Assembly (NCBI RefSeq): GCF_012516375.2
Contig: NZ_CP051204.2
Coordinates: 3,100,001-3,164,000, forward strand
DNA length: 64,000 nucleotides
Reading direction: 5' to 3'
From: Chitinophaga oryzae
GTDB taxonomy: Bacteria > Bacteroidota > Bacteroidia > Chitinophagales > Chitinophagaceae
The translations under genes and the position numbers were made by a program. Below are positions 9,614 through 17,118 of the stretch, piece by piece. Below the pieces are notes generated by a model. That model saw only the letters and a program-made list of their open reading frames with translations, had not been told where the DNA came from and made no database searches. How positions within the stretch are numbered: position 1 is the first letter of the stretch; every line of letters begins with the position of its first letter.

Positions 9614-10366
9614 ATGCGGGAACCTATCAACGGGCGTGCGGCCCGGGAGAGATCATTACAGGAAATGCGGTCTGAATACATCTCCATGGCCATACATGAG
9701 TTTAGAACGCCGATTACCGCCATCGCATCTTCTATAGAATTGCTGGAGACAAAAATGGAACTGGATGCATTGATGTTACCTTTTTACCAGCGGAATTTAT
9801 CCCGCATTAAAGAGGAGATAACATTACTGGCCAACATGGTGGATGACATTCTCATCAGCGGCAGCATGGTGTCCGGCAGCCTGGTGGCACGCCCTGAAGC
9901 CACGGACGTTGTTGCTTTTGCCGGCATGGTCAGACATCAGTACTTCCACCAGCGCGCTGACAAGCGGCAACTCAGTATCCGGGTTTCCGGGGCGCGCCGT
10001 CATATTTACATCGATCAAAGTCAGCTGACAGGCATCCTTACCAATCTTGTCGGGAATGCGTTCAAATACTCGCAGGGACAGGGGCCTTTACTGCGCTTGC
10101 ATTACGGGAAAAAGGGGCTTTACATTAAAGTGAAAGACAAGGGTATCGGTATACCGGAGAAGGATATACCGTTTTTGTTTACACCATTCTTCCGAGGGAG
10201 GAATGTGGGCACCAGGGCAGGCACTGGCCTGGGGCTGGCCATCGTAAAGCGTTTCGTTACGGCGAACAACGGTACTATTGCCGTAAGCAGCGGCGCGGCC
10301 GGCACCGTTTTTACGATTGTATTTCCTTATGCGCCCGATAATAATCCTGGCGGGCATTCAGCGTAG
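9614..10366 (+). CDS. Sensor-less histidine kinase
   Basis: A 250-residue kinase consisting almost only of the catalytic core. HisKA is at about 20-85 with phosphoacceptor His28 in MAIHEFRTPITAI, and HATPase_c at about 130-240 with the N box (Asn148 in LVGNAFKYS), the G1 box DKGIGI (175-180) and the G2 box GTGLGLAI (203-210). There is no membrane segment, PAS or periplasmic sensor; the frame upstream of the ATG closes at 9581, so no longer N-terminus is hidden. It is likely soluble and either needs another protein for input or is the remainder of a longer kinase. It diverges from the response regulator gene and may pair with it. It overlaps the next, convergent gene by 9 bases. Confidence 0.9.
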   Translation: MREPINGRAARERSLQEMRSEYISMAIHEFRTPITAIASSIELLETKMELDALMLPFYQRNLSRIKEEITLLANMVDDILISGSMVSGSLVARPEATDVVAFAGMVRHQYFHQRADKRQLSIRVSGARRHIYIDQSQLTGILTNLVGNAFKYSQGQGPLLRLHYGKKGLYIKVKDKGIGIPEKDIPFLFTPFFRGRNVGTRAGTGLGLAIVKRFVTANNGTIAVSSGAAGTVFTIVFPYAPDNNPGGHSA

Positions 10367-11461
10367 CAGCAGCACGCTTCCCTTCTGAAGGTGCGTTTCC
10401 TGCCGGCTGTCTGTGTAGGAACAAATATATACGTAGGACTGCGCGCCTGCGGGTGATCCCCTGAAAGTACCGTCCCATCCGGTGCCAGGCGTTTGACTGG
10501 CAAATACCAGGTTGCCCCATCTGTCGTATACCCGTAGCTGGTAGTCATGAATGTCATCGTATACTTTGGGCCGGAAAATATCATTTTGTCCGTCGTTATT
10601 GGGCGTGAAAGCCGTAGGAAGCACCACCAGGCAGTTTCTCCACGGCGATGTCACAACGGTATCAATACTGGCGCCAAAACCATGGCTGTCGATAATTTCA
10701 CCGGTATATGGCCCGGTTGCGAGGCGTGTAAAAACACTGTCTGCCTGCCATGCTCCTTTATTCAGCCTGTACCGGAAGGGGGGCACGCCACCGGCGGTAT
10801 GCAGCACGATACGGCCATCTGTTACCTCTCCGCAGCTACATGGTTTTACTGTAGCTGTTGCCACAGGCAGTATCAATTCATCTATCGCAGAGAAATGATC
10901 TATGAGCAATGCAATGCCGAACTGGCTTTTGTTACAGGGGGCTACAGGGTAAGCCCAGAAGGAAATATAACGCCATGCGGCACTGGCGCTGAATACGGCA
11001 TGATACCGCTGCCAGTCCGTATGCGTAAAGCTGCCCGACGACCATAATAAAGCCGCGGTATCTCCGGGCGTGTTGCCTCCATAGATCGCCAGGTTGCCAT
11101 AGCAGGCGGGATAAAGATAATAGGCTGTAAAAGCCATATCAAAGCTCAACACATAGGTGGTGCGCGGCGTCAGTGACTGCGGTAATTCCTGTCCGAAGCC
11201 TTCCAGGAACTCTTTCCCGCTGTGTATGCCAATGTAGCTGTTGCCCGCCGACGGCGGCTGCAGAATACCCAAAATACCTGGCTGCGTATCAGGCGTACCT
11301 GCTGCAATAAACCAGGGAGCAGGTATGATTCCCTTGCCGGGCCGCCCTTCCATCGATGGATTACCCATCGCTATATGCTGTGCTTCCGACCGGATAGTAA
11401 ACGTCAGGAAAAAACAACCGTATAAAACTATTCCATAAACAATTCCGTGTCCTGAAAACAT
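10358..11461 (-). CDS. Secreted protein with T9SS type B sorting domain
   Basis: A 367-residue exported protein. An N-terminal hydrophobic signal (ending near TFTIRSEAQ) is followed by a jelly-roll-like region of about 180 residues, then a SprB-like repeat segment (about 208-275, with GGVPPFRYRLN), and finally a CHU_C/gliding-motility C-terminal domain beginning PTAFTPNNDGQNDIF. That last domain is the type B signal for the Type IX secretion system, so the protein should be secreted or held at the cell surface. Its function is unknown; the middle region suggests binding rather than catalysis. It is convergent with the kinase gene and divergent from the MACPF gene. Confidence 0.88.
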   Translation of the reverse strand: MFSGHGIVYGIVLYGCFFLTFTIRSEAQHIAMGNPSMEGRPGKGIIPAPWFIAAGTPDTQPGILGILQPPSAGNSYIGIHSGKEFLEGFGQELPQSLTPRTTYVLSFDMAFTAYYLYPACYGNLAIYGGNTPGDTAALLWSSGSFTHTDWQRYHAVFSASAAWRYISFWAYPVAPCNKSQFGIALLIDHFSAIDELILPVATATVKPCSCGEVTDGRIVLHTAGGVPPFRYRLNKGAWQADSVFTRLATGPYTGEIIDSHGFGASIDTVVTSPWRNCLVVLPTAFTPNNDGQNDIFRPKVYDDIHDYQLRVYDRWGNLVFASQTPGTGWDGTFRGSPAGAQSYVYICSYTDSRQETHLQKGSVLLLR

Positions 11462-11793
11462 ACCGCTGATTTGCTGCCCAAAATTACCGGTTATGGTAAT
11501 GGGAGCATATACTCAAACTAGTAGTTTGTGTACCGTGCGCCAGGCCATGATGTACGCCTGACGATCTGCTGTGCCGGTGTTTGCAGGACACCGGCGCGGC
11601 CTGAAAAAATTAAAGTAAAAAATAAAGTTTTTAATTATATTTGGTTGTGCGACCATATGATAAAACCCGAAGGAGAAATCCGTTTGTGACCGTCCGTATG
11701 CCTATGTGAAACCATTTGTCAATAGTTGTGTCCCGTAGTACCTGAACTCAAAATATAACCTATTGTATTTTTCTCACTAAACCATCACCCTCT
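11462..11793. other. Divergent intergenic region with two inverted repeats
   Basis: 332 bases between the T9SS cargo gene (leftward) and the MACPF gene (rightward). Two symmetrical sequences lie close to the cargo gene: ATTACC (11483-11488) with GGTAAT (11495-11500), and a perfect 7+1+7 palindrome CAAACTA-G-TAGTTTG at 11514-11528. Both are possible operator sites. No small ORF worth calling was found. Confidence 0.45.
11636..11643 (+). promoter_or_regulatory. Possible -7 element for the MACPF gene
   Basis: TATATTTG matches the Bacteroidota TAnnTTTG consensus exactly. It would start a transcript with a leader of roughly 145 bases before the ATG at 11794. No TTTG was found at the expected -33 spacing, so this is only a candidate. 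Confidence 0.28.
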
Positions 11794-13248
11794 ATGAACA
11801 AAAAACAGCTCGCAATGCTGCCGGCAATTGCATTGCTGGGGAGCTTGTTAACTTCCTGTAGCAAACAGTTCACACAAAATGACCAATTGCAGCCGGAAGC
11901 GCTCAATGGCGTATCCGTTACAGAACTCAGGTCCTTCGCAGACCCGCAGTTTAACCTGCTGGGCTTTGGCTACGACCTCACCGGTAACTATGCCAGCGCT
12001 ACCTCTGCCACTTACCAGATCATCGACGTTGCACGCCTGAACACAGAACAACCAGGCCGTGTGGAGATCATCCAGACACAGGGACAGGACCAGCAACTGG
12101 TTTCTGGTATTAACTGTGAAGACTATACGAAGAGTTTGTCTTTGCGGCTGGAAGTAACCGCTAAACTGAAAATGTTCTCTACCACCCTGAAGAGCGCTTT
12201 CAGCGACTCCAGCGCTTATTCGTCCAAATTTGTGTACAGCAGCTACAACGTCCTGATCAAGCAGCGTACCTTGAAATTCGCAGCCGACACTTCACTGCTC
12301 AGGAAATACCTGACGCCTGCGTTCAAGGCTGATATCGTAGCCAGTACGCCAGCCGCGCTGGTGAGCCGCTATGGTACACACGTAATGTCAGGCATCCTGC
12401 TGGGCGCCAAACTGAATTTCCTGTATCAGTCGCAGACACGCAATGAAGACCGCTTCCGCGCCGCTTCTGCGGGCCTGAACGTGGCTGCAGGTTCCATCTT
12501 CAGCGTAAACGTGCAGGGGGCGGCCAGTTCCAGCTATTCCAGCAAAAACTTCTACCAGCGCCTGTATTACCAGACTGTTGGCGGCGATCCTACCAAAGGG
12601 CTTTTCGGTACCATCGTGCTGAGCGATAACCCGAACCAGACCGTTCCCAAGATTGATGTTTCCGCCTGGCAGTCCAGCGCAACGCTGGCCAACTCAGAGC
12701 TGGTGGATATCAACTTCAACGGCCTGATACCTATCTACGACCTGATCTCCGATCCGGTAAAAAGAACCGCGGTGAAAGATTATGTTACTCAATACCTCAT
12801 CGATCACCAGGTGAAAACCAGCACTGATCCGGTGCATGTGTACTATCACTACGGCGGTAACAACCATACCATGACCATCGACCCGACCAATTATGACTAT
12901 GCCGGTAATGGCTGGACTTACCTTGGTAACAACTTCCATGCTTTTACCTCCCAGGTAGAAGGAAGCCAGGCGGTGCATGAGTTCTATCATCCGACCAATC
13001 ACAACCACGTGTTTACCATCAACCGGTTCGACTGGCCCTATGAGCAGAACGGGTTCCAGTATTTTGGCCCTGCATTCTACGCCTTCACCACACAGGTAGC
13101 CGGCAGCCTGCCGGTACACGCGTTCTACCATCAGGGAAATAACGACCATACCTATACGATCAACAGGTATGATTACCCTTATGAGCAGAACGGCTGGACT
13201 TACCTTGGCGTCGCTTTCTACGCTTTCAAAACGCCTTACATCCGTTAA
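11794..13248 (+). CDS. MACPF (perforin-like) lipoprotein with DUF5648-like repeats
   Basis: A 484-residue lipoprotein (signal ending LLTSC, Cys22). Residues about 50-330 form a MAC/perforin domain: the family signature YGTHV is at 193-197, preceded by the LGFGYDLTGNYA N-terminal motif of Bacteroidota MACPF proteins, with alanine/serine-rich strands that could form the membrane-inserting hairpins. Three repeats of about 45 residues follow (346-386, 393-435, 440-478), each with a PVH.FYH...H..TI..Y.Y..NGW.Y.G.AFYAF pattern like DUF5648, probably a ligand-binding module. Some Bacteroides MACPF proteins (BSAPs) kill related strains, so an antagonistic or surface role is possible. It appears monocistronic and ends at a strong terminator. 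Confidence 0.88.
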   Translation: MNKKQLAMLPAIALLGSLLTSCSKQFTQNDQLQPEALNGVSVTELRSFADPQFNLLGFGYDLTGNYASATSATYQIIDVARLNTEQPGRVEIIQTQGQDQQLVSGINCEDYTKSLSLRLEVTAKLKMFSTTLKSAFSDSSAYSSKFVYSSYNVLIKQRTLKFAADTSLLRKYLTPAFKADIVASTPAALVSRYGTHVMSGILLGAKLNFLYQSQTRNEDRFRAASAGLNVAAGSIFSVNVQGAASSSYSSKNFYQRLYYQTVGGDPTKGLFGTIVLSDNPNQTVPKIDVSAWQSSATLANSELVDINFNGLIPIYDLISDPVKRTAVKDYVTQYLIDHQVKTSTDPVHVYYHYGGNNHTMTIDPTNYDYAGNGWTYLGNNFHAFTSQVEGSQAVHEFYHPTNHNHVFTINRFDWPYEQNGFQYFGPAFYAFTTQVAGSLPVHAFYHQGNNDHTYTINRYDYPYEQNGWTYLGVAFYAFKTPYIR

Positions 13249-13272
13249 GCCGTATTGAAGCAATCCTATTAC

Positions 13273-13312
13273 GAACAAGGCCTCCCATAACGGGAGGCCT
13301 TGTTCATTTTTT
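13273..13312 (+). terminator. Intrinsic terminator of the MACPF gene
   Basis: A perfect 14-bp stem (13273-13286 with 13292-13305) with a 5-base loop, followed by a T-rich ATTTTTTAT tract. It lies 24 bases after the MACPF stop codon and works in the plus direction only. Confidence 0.9.
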
Positions 13313-13400
13313 ATGGTGCTTTTGCGAAAATACTGAATGGCGTGCTGGCGCCGGTGAGTTTCAGTACCACGACGCCGTGAGGAGGCAGTTGGTATATTGT
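13311..13400 (-). pseudogene. C-terminal remnant of a glycosidase gene
   Basis: On the minus strand, 29 codons from 13400 to a TAA at 13311-13313 encode a peptide with LPPHGVVVLKLTG. This closely resembles the last beta-strand of the C-terminal domain of GH27-type alpha-galactosidases and similar glycosidases (pattern ..PHGVVVLK). The frame is closed by a stop immediately upstream, and nothing between 13400 and the next gene restores a catalytic domain. It looks like the tail of a deleted gene. The match is short, so the exact family is uncertain. Confidence 0.42.
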
Positions 13401-13507
13401 TTATGTCCGGGACGCTCCCCCAAAATGTAAGTGTATCATGAATTATCCTAAAAAGATAATACCGGGGCACCTGTCCGAACAGTCGCAGTAACCATAACCC
13501 AGCACTG

Positions 13508-13786
13508 CTAGTGAGCGTTGCCGGCAGGCTTACCGGCCCATCTCTTTAAATGCGGCAGGCGGTTGATAGCCGCTTCCAGTATATCTTCCGGCATTTTTTC
13601 CTTATCCATCAGGTTCATCATGTGCTGCTTCATATCATCCAGCGAGAACCCGGGATGAGTGAACGCTCCGTGCTGATAGCAGAACTTACAATATTCCTGG
13701 CTGGGAGATCCGTCTTTTTCTGTTCCTAAAAGTGCTGCGTTGTCCAGCGGCATGCTGCAGCTCTGACAAAATTTTCTGTTTTCCAT
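13508..13786 (-). CDS. Small zinc-ribbon protein
   Basis: A 92-residue cytosolic protein of the putative zinc-ribbon family often seen in Bacteroidota and Firmicutes. It has a CQSC pair at residues 8-11 and a CKFC pair near 33-36, which would hold one zinc ion, then an alpha-helical tail (FSLDDMKQHMMNLMDKE...). Its function is unknown; related proteins have been associated with transcription regulators. It is the last gene of the leftward run that begins with pfkB, 27 bases after the L,D-transpeptidase gene. Confidence 0.82.
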   Translation of the reverse strand: MENRKFCQSCSMPLDNAALLGTEKDGSPSQEYCKFCYQHGAFTHPGFSLDDMKQHMMNLMDKEKMPEDILEAAINRLPHLKRWAGKPAGNAH

Positions 13787-13813
13787 GAGGGTAGCTATTA
13801 ATAGTTAACTAAT

Positions 13814-15319
13814 TCAGTTCTTTCCGTAAACATCTTCATAAAACCGGACCTGTCCATTGGCATCCGGCCAGGCGGTATTGTATAAAACAAATACATAGAC
13901 GGTAGCCGGGACCCGGAATACAACCGGCTTCTGGTCCGGCTGATTTCCTTTTGCTTCCAGTGCCATCATAGCAGCGGCTGTTTCTTCCTCTACGAGTAAA
14001 TGGCCCAGCTGTACCGCCTCTTCCACCCTTACACATCCGTGGCTGAAAAAGCGTCGTTGCAGCATAAACAGGTTCTTGCCCGGGGTATCGTGCAGATAAA
14101 CACCAAATGGACTATAAAAATTCAACTTTACAATGCCCAGGGAATTATCACAACCTGTATTCTGCCGGATTACGTAAGGGAAGTTATTGACGCCAAGATT
14201 ATTCCAGTTGATCGTTGCCGGGTCCAGCACGCGCCCTGACTTATCCAGTATTTCATACTGGTTATCGGCCAGGTATTGCCGGCTTCTTTTTATGTAAGGC
14301 AGTAGTTCCCGTACCGCTATTTTATGCGGTACGTTCCAGTAAGGGAAGAGTATTACTTCAGTAAGGCGGCTTCCAAGGGTGGGAGTGGGCGTGCTTTTTT
14401 TCCCGGTGATGACCCTTGAATACAGCGCCGTTTTTTCATGGTCATAAAAAAACAACGTAGTGGAAGGGATATTCACCAATATGGCAGCGGCCTGCGTTTT
14501 GTAATAATGTAGCCACCTTGCCTGGTTCAATGCACTGTATAGTTCCTGTAGCCGGTATGACAACGGCGTATTCAATGCTTTCAGGAACCGCTCTCTCAAT
14601 ACCCCGTCGTCCAGCATGTTAAACAGCTGTTGTGCCTTTCTGATTTGTGCCTGCAGGTCTTTTGTACTGTTGCCGGAAAGTGAATCCCTGATACCGAGCT
14701 GTTTCAATCTTAATAACAGCGGCGTATTGGAGCTGTCTGCCTTCAGGGATGTTACGGCTGTTTCTTTAAAAGCGGTGTCTGTCATTGCCTTGTAATAGGT
14801 GGCGATACTGTTTTTCAGTTGCAGGCAGGTGGTGTCTGCGGGTTCTATGGACTGCAGAAGACCGGAAAGGCTTCCTGCCAAAAGTGAGTCGGCCAGTTGG
14901 GACGCTATGTTCAGGGCAGTATTTTGGAGGGGAGGTAACTCGCTGTATTTTACGGGAGGCTTTGTCAGCCGGCCATATGCCACATCGCTGAAGAACCGTA
15001 TGGCCGTTGATGTTATGATGAAATCCGTGCGTAAAGTGTCTGCGGTTTCGGCCATTTGATAGCTGTTGCCGGCTAAAGCGTTTATCAGAAGGGGCTCATA
15101 GTCGTTGGCATTCAATCCGAGGTAAGCTGCCTTTTGAAGGCAGGCAGCCAGCGAATCCAGATGCTGTCGTCCGGTTGCCGTGATCCAGACGCTGCGGCCA
15201 CCGGTTTTCTGATAAAAAAGCTGAACGCCTGCATCCGCCGGTTGTCCGGTCAGGCGGGCCGGCTGGGCTGCTGTGTGCAGCCCGGAGAGAAGCAGCCATA
15301 TGGACAAGAATATTTTCAT
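13814..15319 (-). CDS. L,D-transpeptidase (YcbB-like, YkuD domain)
   Basis: A periplasmic enzyme of 501 residues with an N-terminal signal (about residues 1-18) that forms 3-3 cross-links in peptidoglycan or attaches proteins to it. The N-terminal half matches the scaffold region of YcbB-type enzymes (Y...L..ARWLHYY...ILVNIPS). The catalytic YkuD domain follows, with the upstream HDTPGK segment and the active-site motif FSHGCVRVE, in which Cys429 is the nucleophile. Its start overlaps the flavodoxin stop codon by one base (TGATG), so translation of the two is probably coupled. Confidence 0.93.
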   Translation of the reverse strand: MKIFLSIWLLLSGLHTAAQPARLTGQPADAGVQLFYQKTGGRSVWITATGRQHLDSLAACLQKAAYLGLNANDYEPLLINALAGNSYQMAETADTLRTDFIITSTAIRFFSDVAYGRLTKPPVKYSELPPLQNTALNIASQLADSLLAGSLSGLLQSIEPADTTCLQLKNSIATYYKAMTDTAFKETAVTSLKADSSNTPLLLRLKQLGIRDSLSGNSTKDLQAQIRKAQQLFNMLDDGVLRERFLKALNTPLSYRLQELYSALNQARWLHYYKTQAAAILVNIPSTTLFFYDHEKTALYSRVITGKKSTPTPTLGSRLTEVILFPYWNVPHKIAVRELLPYIKRSRQYLADNQYEILDKSGRVLDPATINWNNLGVNNFPYVIRQNTGCDNSLGIVKLNFYSPFGVYLHDTPGKNLFMLQRRFFSHGCVRVEEAVQLGHLLVEEETAAAMMALEAKGNQPDQKPVVFRVPATVYVFVLYNTAWPDANGQVRFYEDVYGKN

Positions 15320-15840
15320 CAGGCAGGGACTTCATTTGTTGCGTTTACTGCGTTGATGATGTCGGTAAGATTTTCCGGCCGCACGTGGTTATAATCTGCT
15401 GTCACAATATTTTCCCCGCGCCTTTTGGCCAGCCACGCGCCGATGGATAACAGCCATCTGTCGGGCAGGGAGAGTTTGCCGAACTCCAGTTTGCCGGGCA
15501 GGAAAAAGCACTGGCATCTGAGCCTGATGTCGTCGCTGATATTAGCGGTGAGGTAGCCTTCGAGCTTTTGTGTTTCTGATACGGGGGTGCCGGCCACCAG
15601 GTAGAGGAATAATTTTTTACCTGCCAGCTGGTCCTTGTGGTTGTTTATCCAGTTGCGCAGCTGGAGCTTTCCGATATAAATGCTGGTACCCAGGACGACG
15701 TAGCCGGCAGCAGCCAGTTGCTGCTTCGTTTCCTGACCGGCTGTCACCGCCTGGATGTTCAGCGCCGCTGCCAGCCAGGTGGCATATTGTTGCGTAGCGC
15801 CGTATTTTCCTTTGTAGATGATGATACCTTTCTTGTCCAT
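15319..15840 (-). CDS. Flavodoxin-domain protein (HemG-like)
   Basis: A 173-residue FMN-binding protein. The N-terminal IIIYKGKYGATQQYATWLA matches the phosphate loop of flavodoxins in the protoporphyrinogen-oxidase HemG group, and VVLGTSIYIGKLQ fits the second FMN-binding loop. No transmembrane segment is present. HemG activity cannot be inferred from this alone; many such proteins are general flavodoxins. It lies between the Nramp-like transporter and the L,D-transpeptidase and overlaps the latter's start by one base. Confidence 0.82.
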   Translation of the reverse strand: MDKKGIIIYKGKYGATQQYATWLAAALNIQAVTAGQETKQQLAAAGYVVLGTSIYIGKLQLRNWINNHKDQLAGKKLFLYLVAGTPVSETQKLEGYLTANISDDIRLRCQCFFLPGKLEFGKLSLPDRWLLSIGAWLAKRRGENIVTADYNHVRPENLTDIINAVNATNEVPA

Positions 15841-15870
15841 AGCTTTTTTATTGATAAGGTGAGAAAAACT

Positions 15871-17115
15871 TCAACTCAGCTGGAACCAGATGAGCATCAA
15901 TGCGGCGGCGGACATTACAACCAGGGTGATCACTCCCAGGAAATTGGAAAACCAGGAGTTGGTATTGTCGTGCATGATCTTTTTGTTGTTGCCGATATGC
16001 AGGATGGCCGCTATTAATACGGGGGCTGTTATCCCGTATAAAATGGCGGTATACAGTAACGCTTTCAGGGGATTGATACCGGAGAACTGCAGCAGCAGGC
16101 CTACCAGCAATGAAATGATGATGGAAAAATAGAAGGGTTTTGCCTGCGCGAATTTTTTGTCGAGACCTTCCGTCCATCCCAGTGTTTCCGCCAGCATATA
16201 GGATTGCGCTCCCGCCAGTACGGGAATGGCCAGCAGCCCTGTTCCCAGTACGCCGGTAGCGAAAATGAGATAGGTTAGTTTGCCTGCCAGCGGTTCCAGT
16301 GCCCGGGCAGCCTGGTCTACGGTGTCTACCTGCCGGATGCCCGCCGGGTAGAGCACTGTTCCGGCGGTGAGGATGATAAAAAACATCACGATATTGGAGA
16401 ACAGCATACCGGTGTTCACATCTGTTTTCATGCCGTTCAGTATTTTTTTATCCACTACAATATGGCGGTGGATGACGTCTTCCGCTTCCATGGTAGTCTG
16501 CCAGTAAAAAAGATAAGGGGAAATGGTGGTCCCCAGCAGCGCTACAAGAATGGATGCTGACATTTTATCGAAACGCATGTCCGGCAGGAAAGTGTTTCTG
16601 ACAACGAGGTCCCAGCGCTGCTCTACCATGAAGGGGACAATAATGTACAACAGCAATGAAATACAAAGCCATTTTAAAATGGCGGCGATTTTCTGATAGG
16701 GATACCGGATGATAACGATCATCAGTAAAAGGGTGATGGCGATGCAGAAAACAGATACAGAAACGGCGGGGAAGATCATGTGAAGGACGGCGCCCATTCC
16801 CTGCAGATCTGCTCCTATGTTCAGTGTAATGGCGGGGAAGCTTAAAAGCAGTATGAAATAGAGGAAGGGCTTCGGATAATGTTGCCGGATCGTGGCGGTG
16901 AGGCCCTGGGAGGTAACGAGCCCTATCCGCGCGCACATCCCCTGAATGGCGGCCATTAGCGGAAAGGTGAAGAGTGCCGTCCATAGGGTGGAAAGCCCGA
17001 ACTGTGCGCCGGCCTGCGAATAAGTGGCGATGCCGGAAGGGTCGTCGTCGCTGGCCCCTGTGATAAGGCCGGGCCCTAAAACTTTGATAACTTTTCTGAT
17101 GCTGGCAGCTTTCAT
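15871..17115 (-). CDS. Nramp-family metal transporter with atypical motifs
   Basis: A 414-residue integral membrane protein with about eleven hydrophobic segments and the overall Nramp layout. The first helix carries DDDPSG (residues 23-28) in place of the canonical DPGN, and the sixth carries ISPYLFYWQ (198-206), so the metal-binding MPH motif becomes SPY. The asparagine and methionine that select transition metals in classical Nramp/MntH proteins are therefore missing. Nramp-related proteins with such changes include Mg2+/Mn2+ carriers (the NRMT group), so the substrate should not be assumed to be manganese or iron. Its start is 3 bases from the end of pfkB, implying cotranscription. Confidence 0.88.
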   Translation of the reverse strand: MKAASIRKVIKVLGPGLITGASDDDPSGIATYSQAGAQFGLSTLWTALFTFPLMAAIQGMCARIGLVTSQGLTATIRQHYPKPFLYFILLLSFPAITLNIGADLQGMGAVLHMIFPAVSVSVFCIAITLLLMIVIIRYPYQKIAAILKWLCISLLLYIIVPFMVEQRWDLVVRNTFLPDMRFDKMSASILVALLGTTISPYLFYWQTTMEAEDVIHRHIVVDKKILNGMKTDVNTGMLFSNIVMFFIILTAGTVLYPAGIRQVDTVDQAARALEPLAGKLTYLIFATGVLGTGLLAIPVLAGAQSYMLAETLGWTEGLDKKFAQAKPFYFSIIISLLVGLLLQFSGINPLKALLYTAILYGITAPVLIAAILHIGNNKKIMHDNTNSWFSNFLGVITLVVMSAAALMLIWFQLS

Positions 17116-17118
17116 CTG

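Noticed and set aside
12694..13470. Long open frame (258 codons) on the minus strand opposite the MACPF gene
   Set aside because: It is antisense to a clear MACPF/DUF5648 protein, shows no recognisable motif, and its upstream part crosses the terminator and the glycosidase relic. It reflects codon bias of the real gene.
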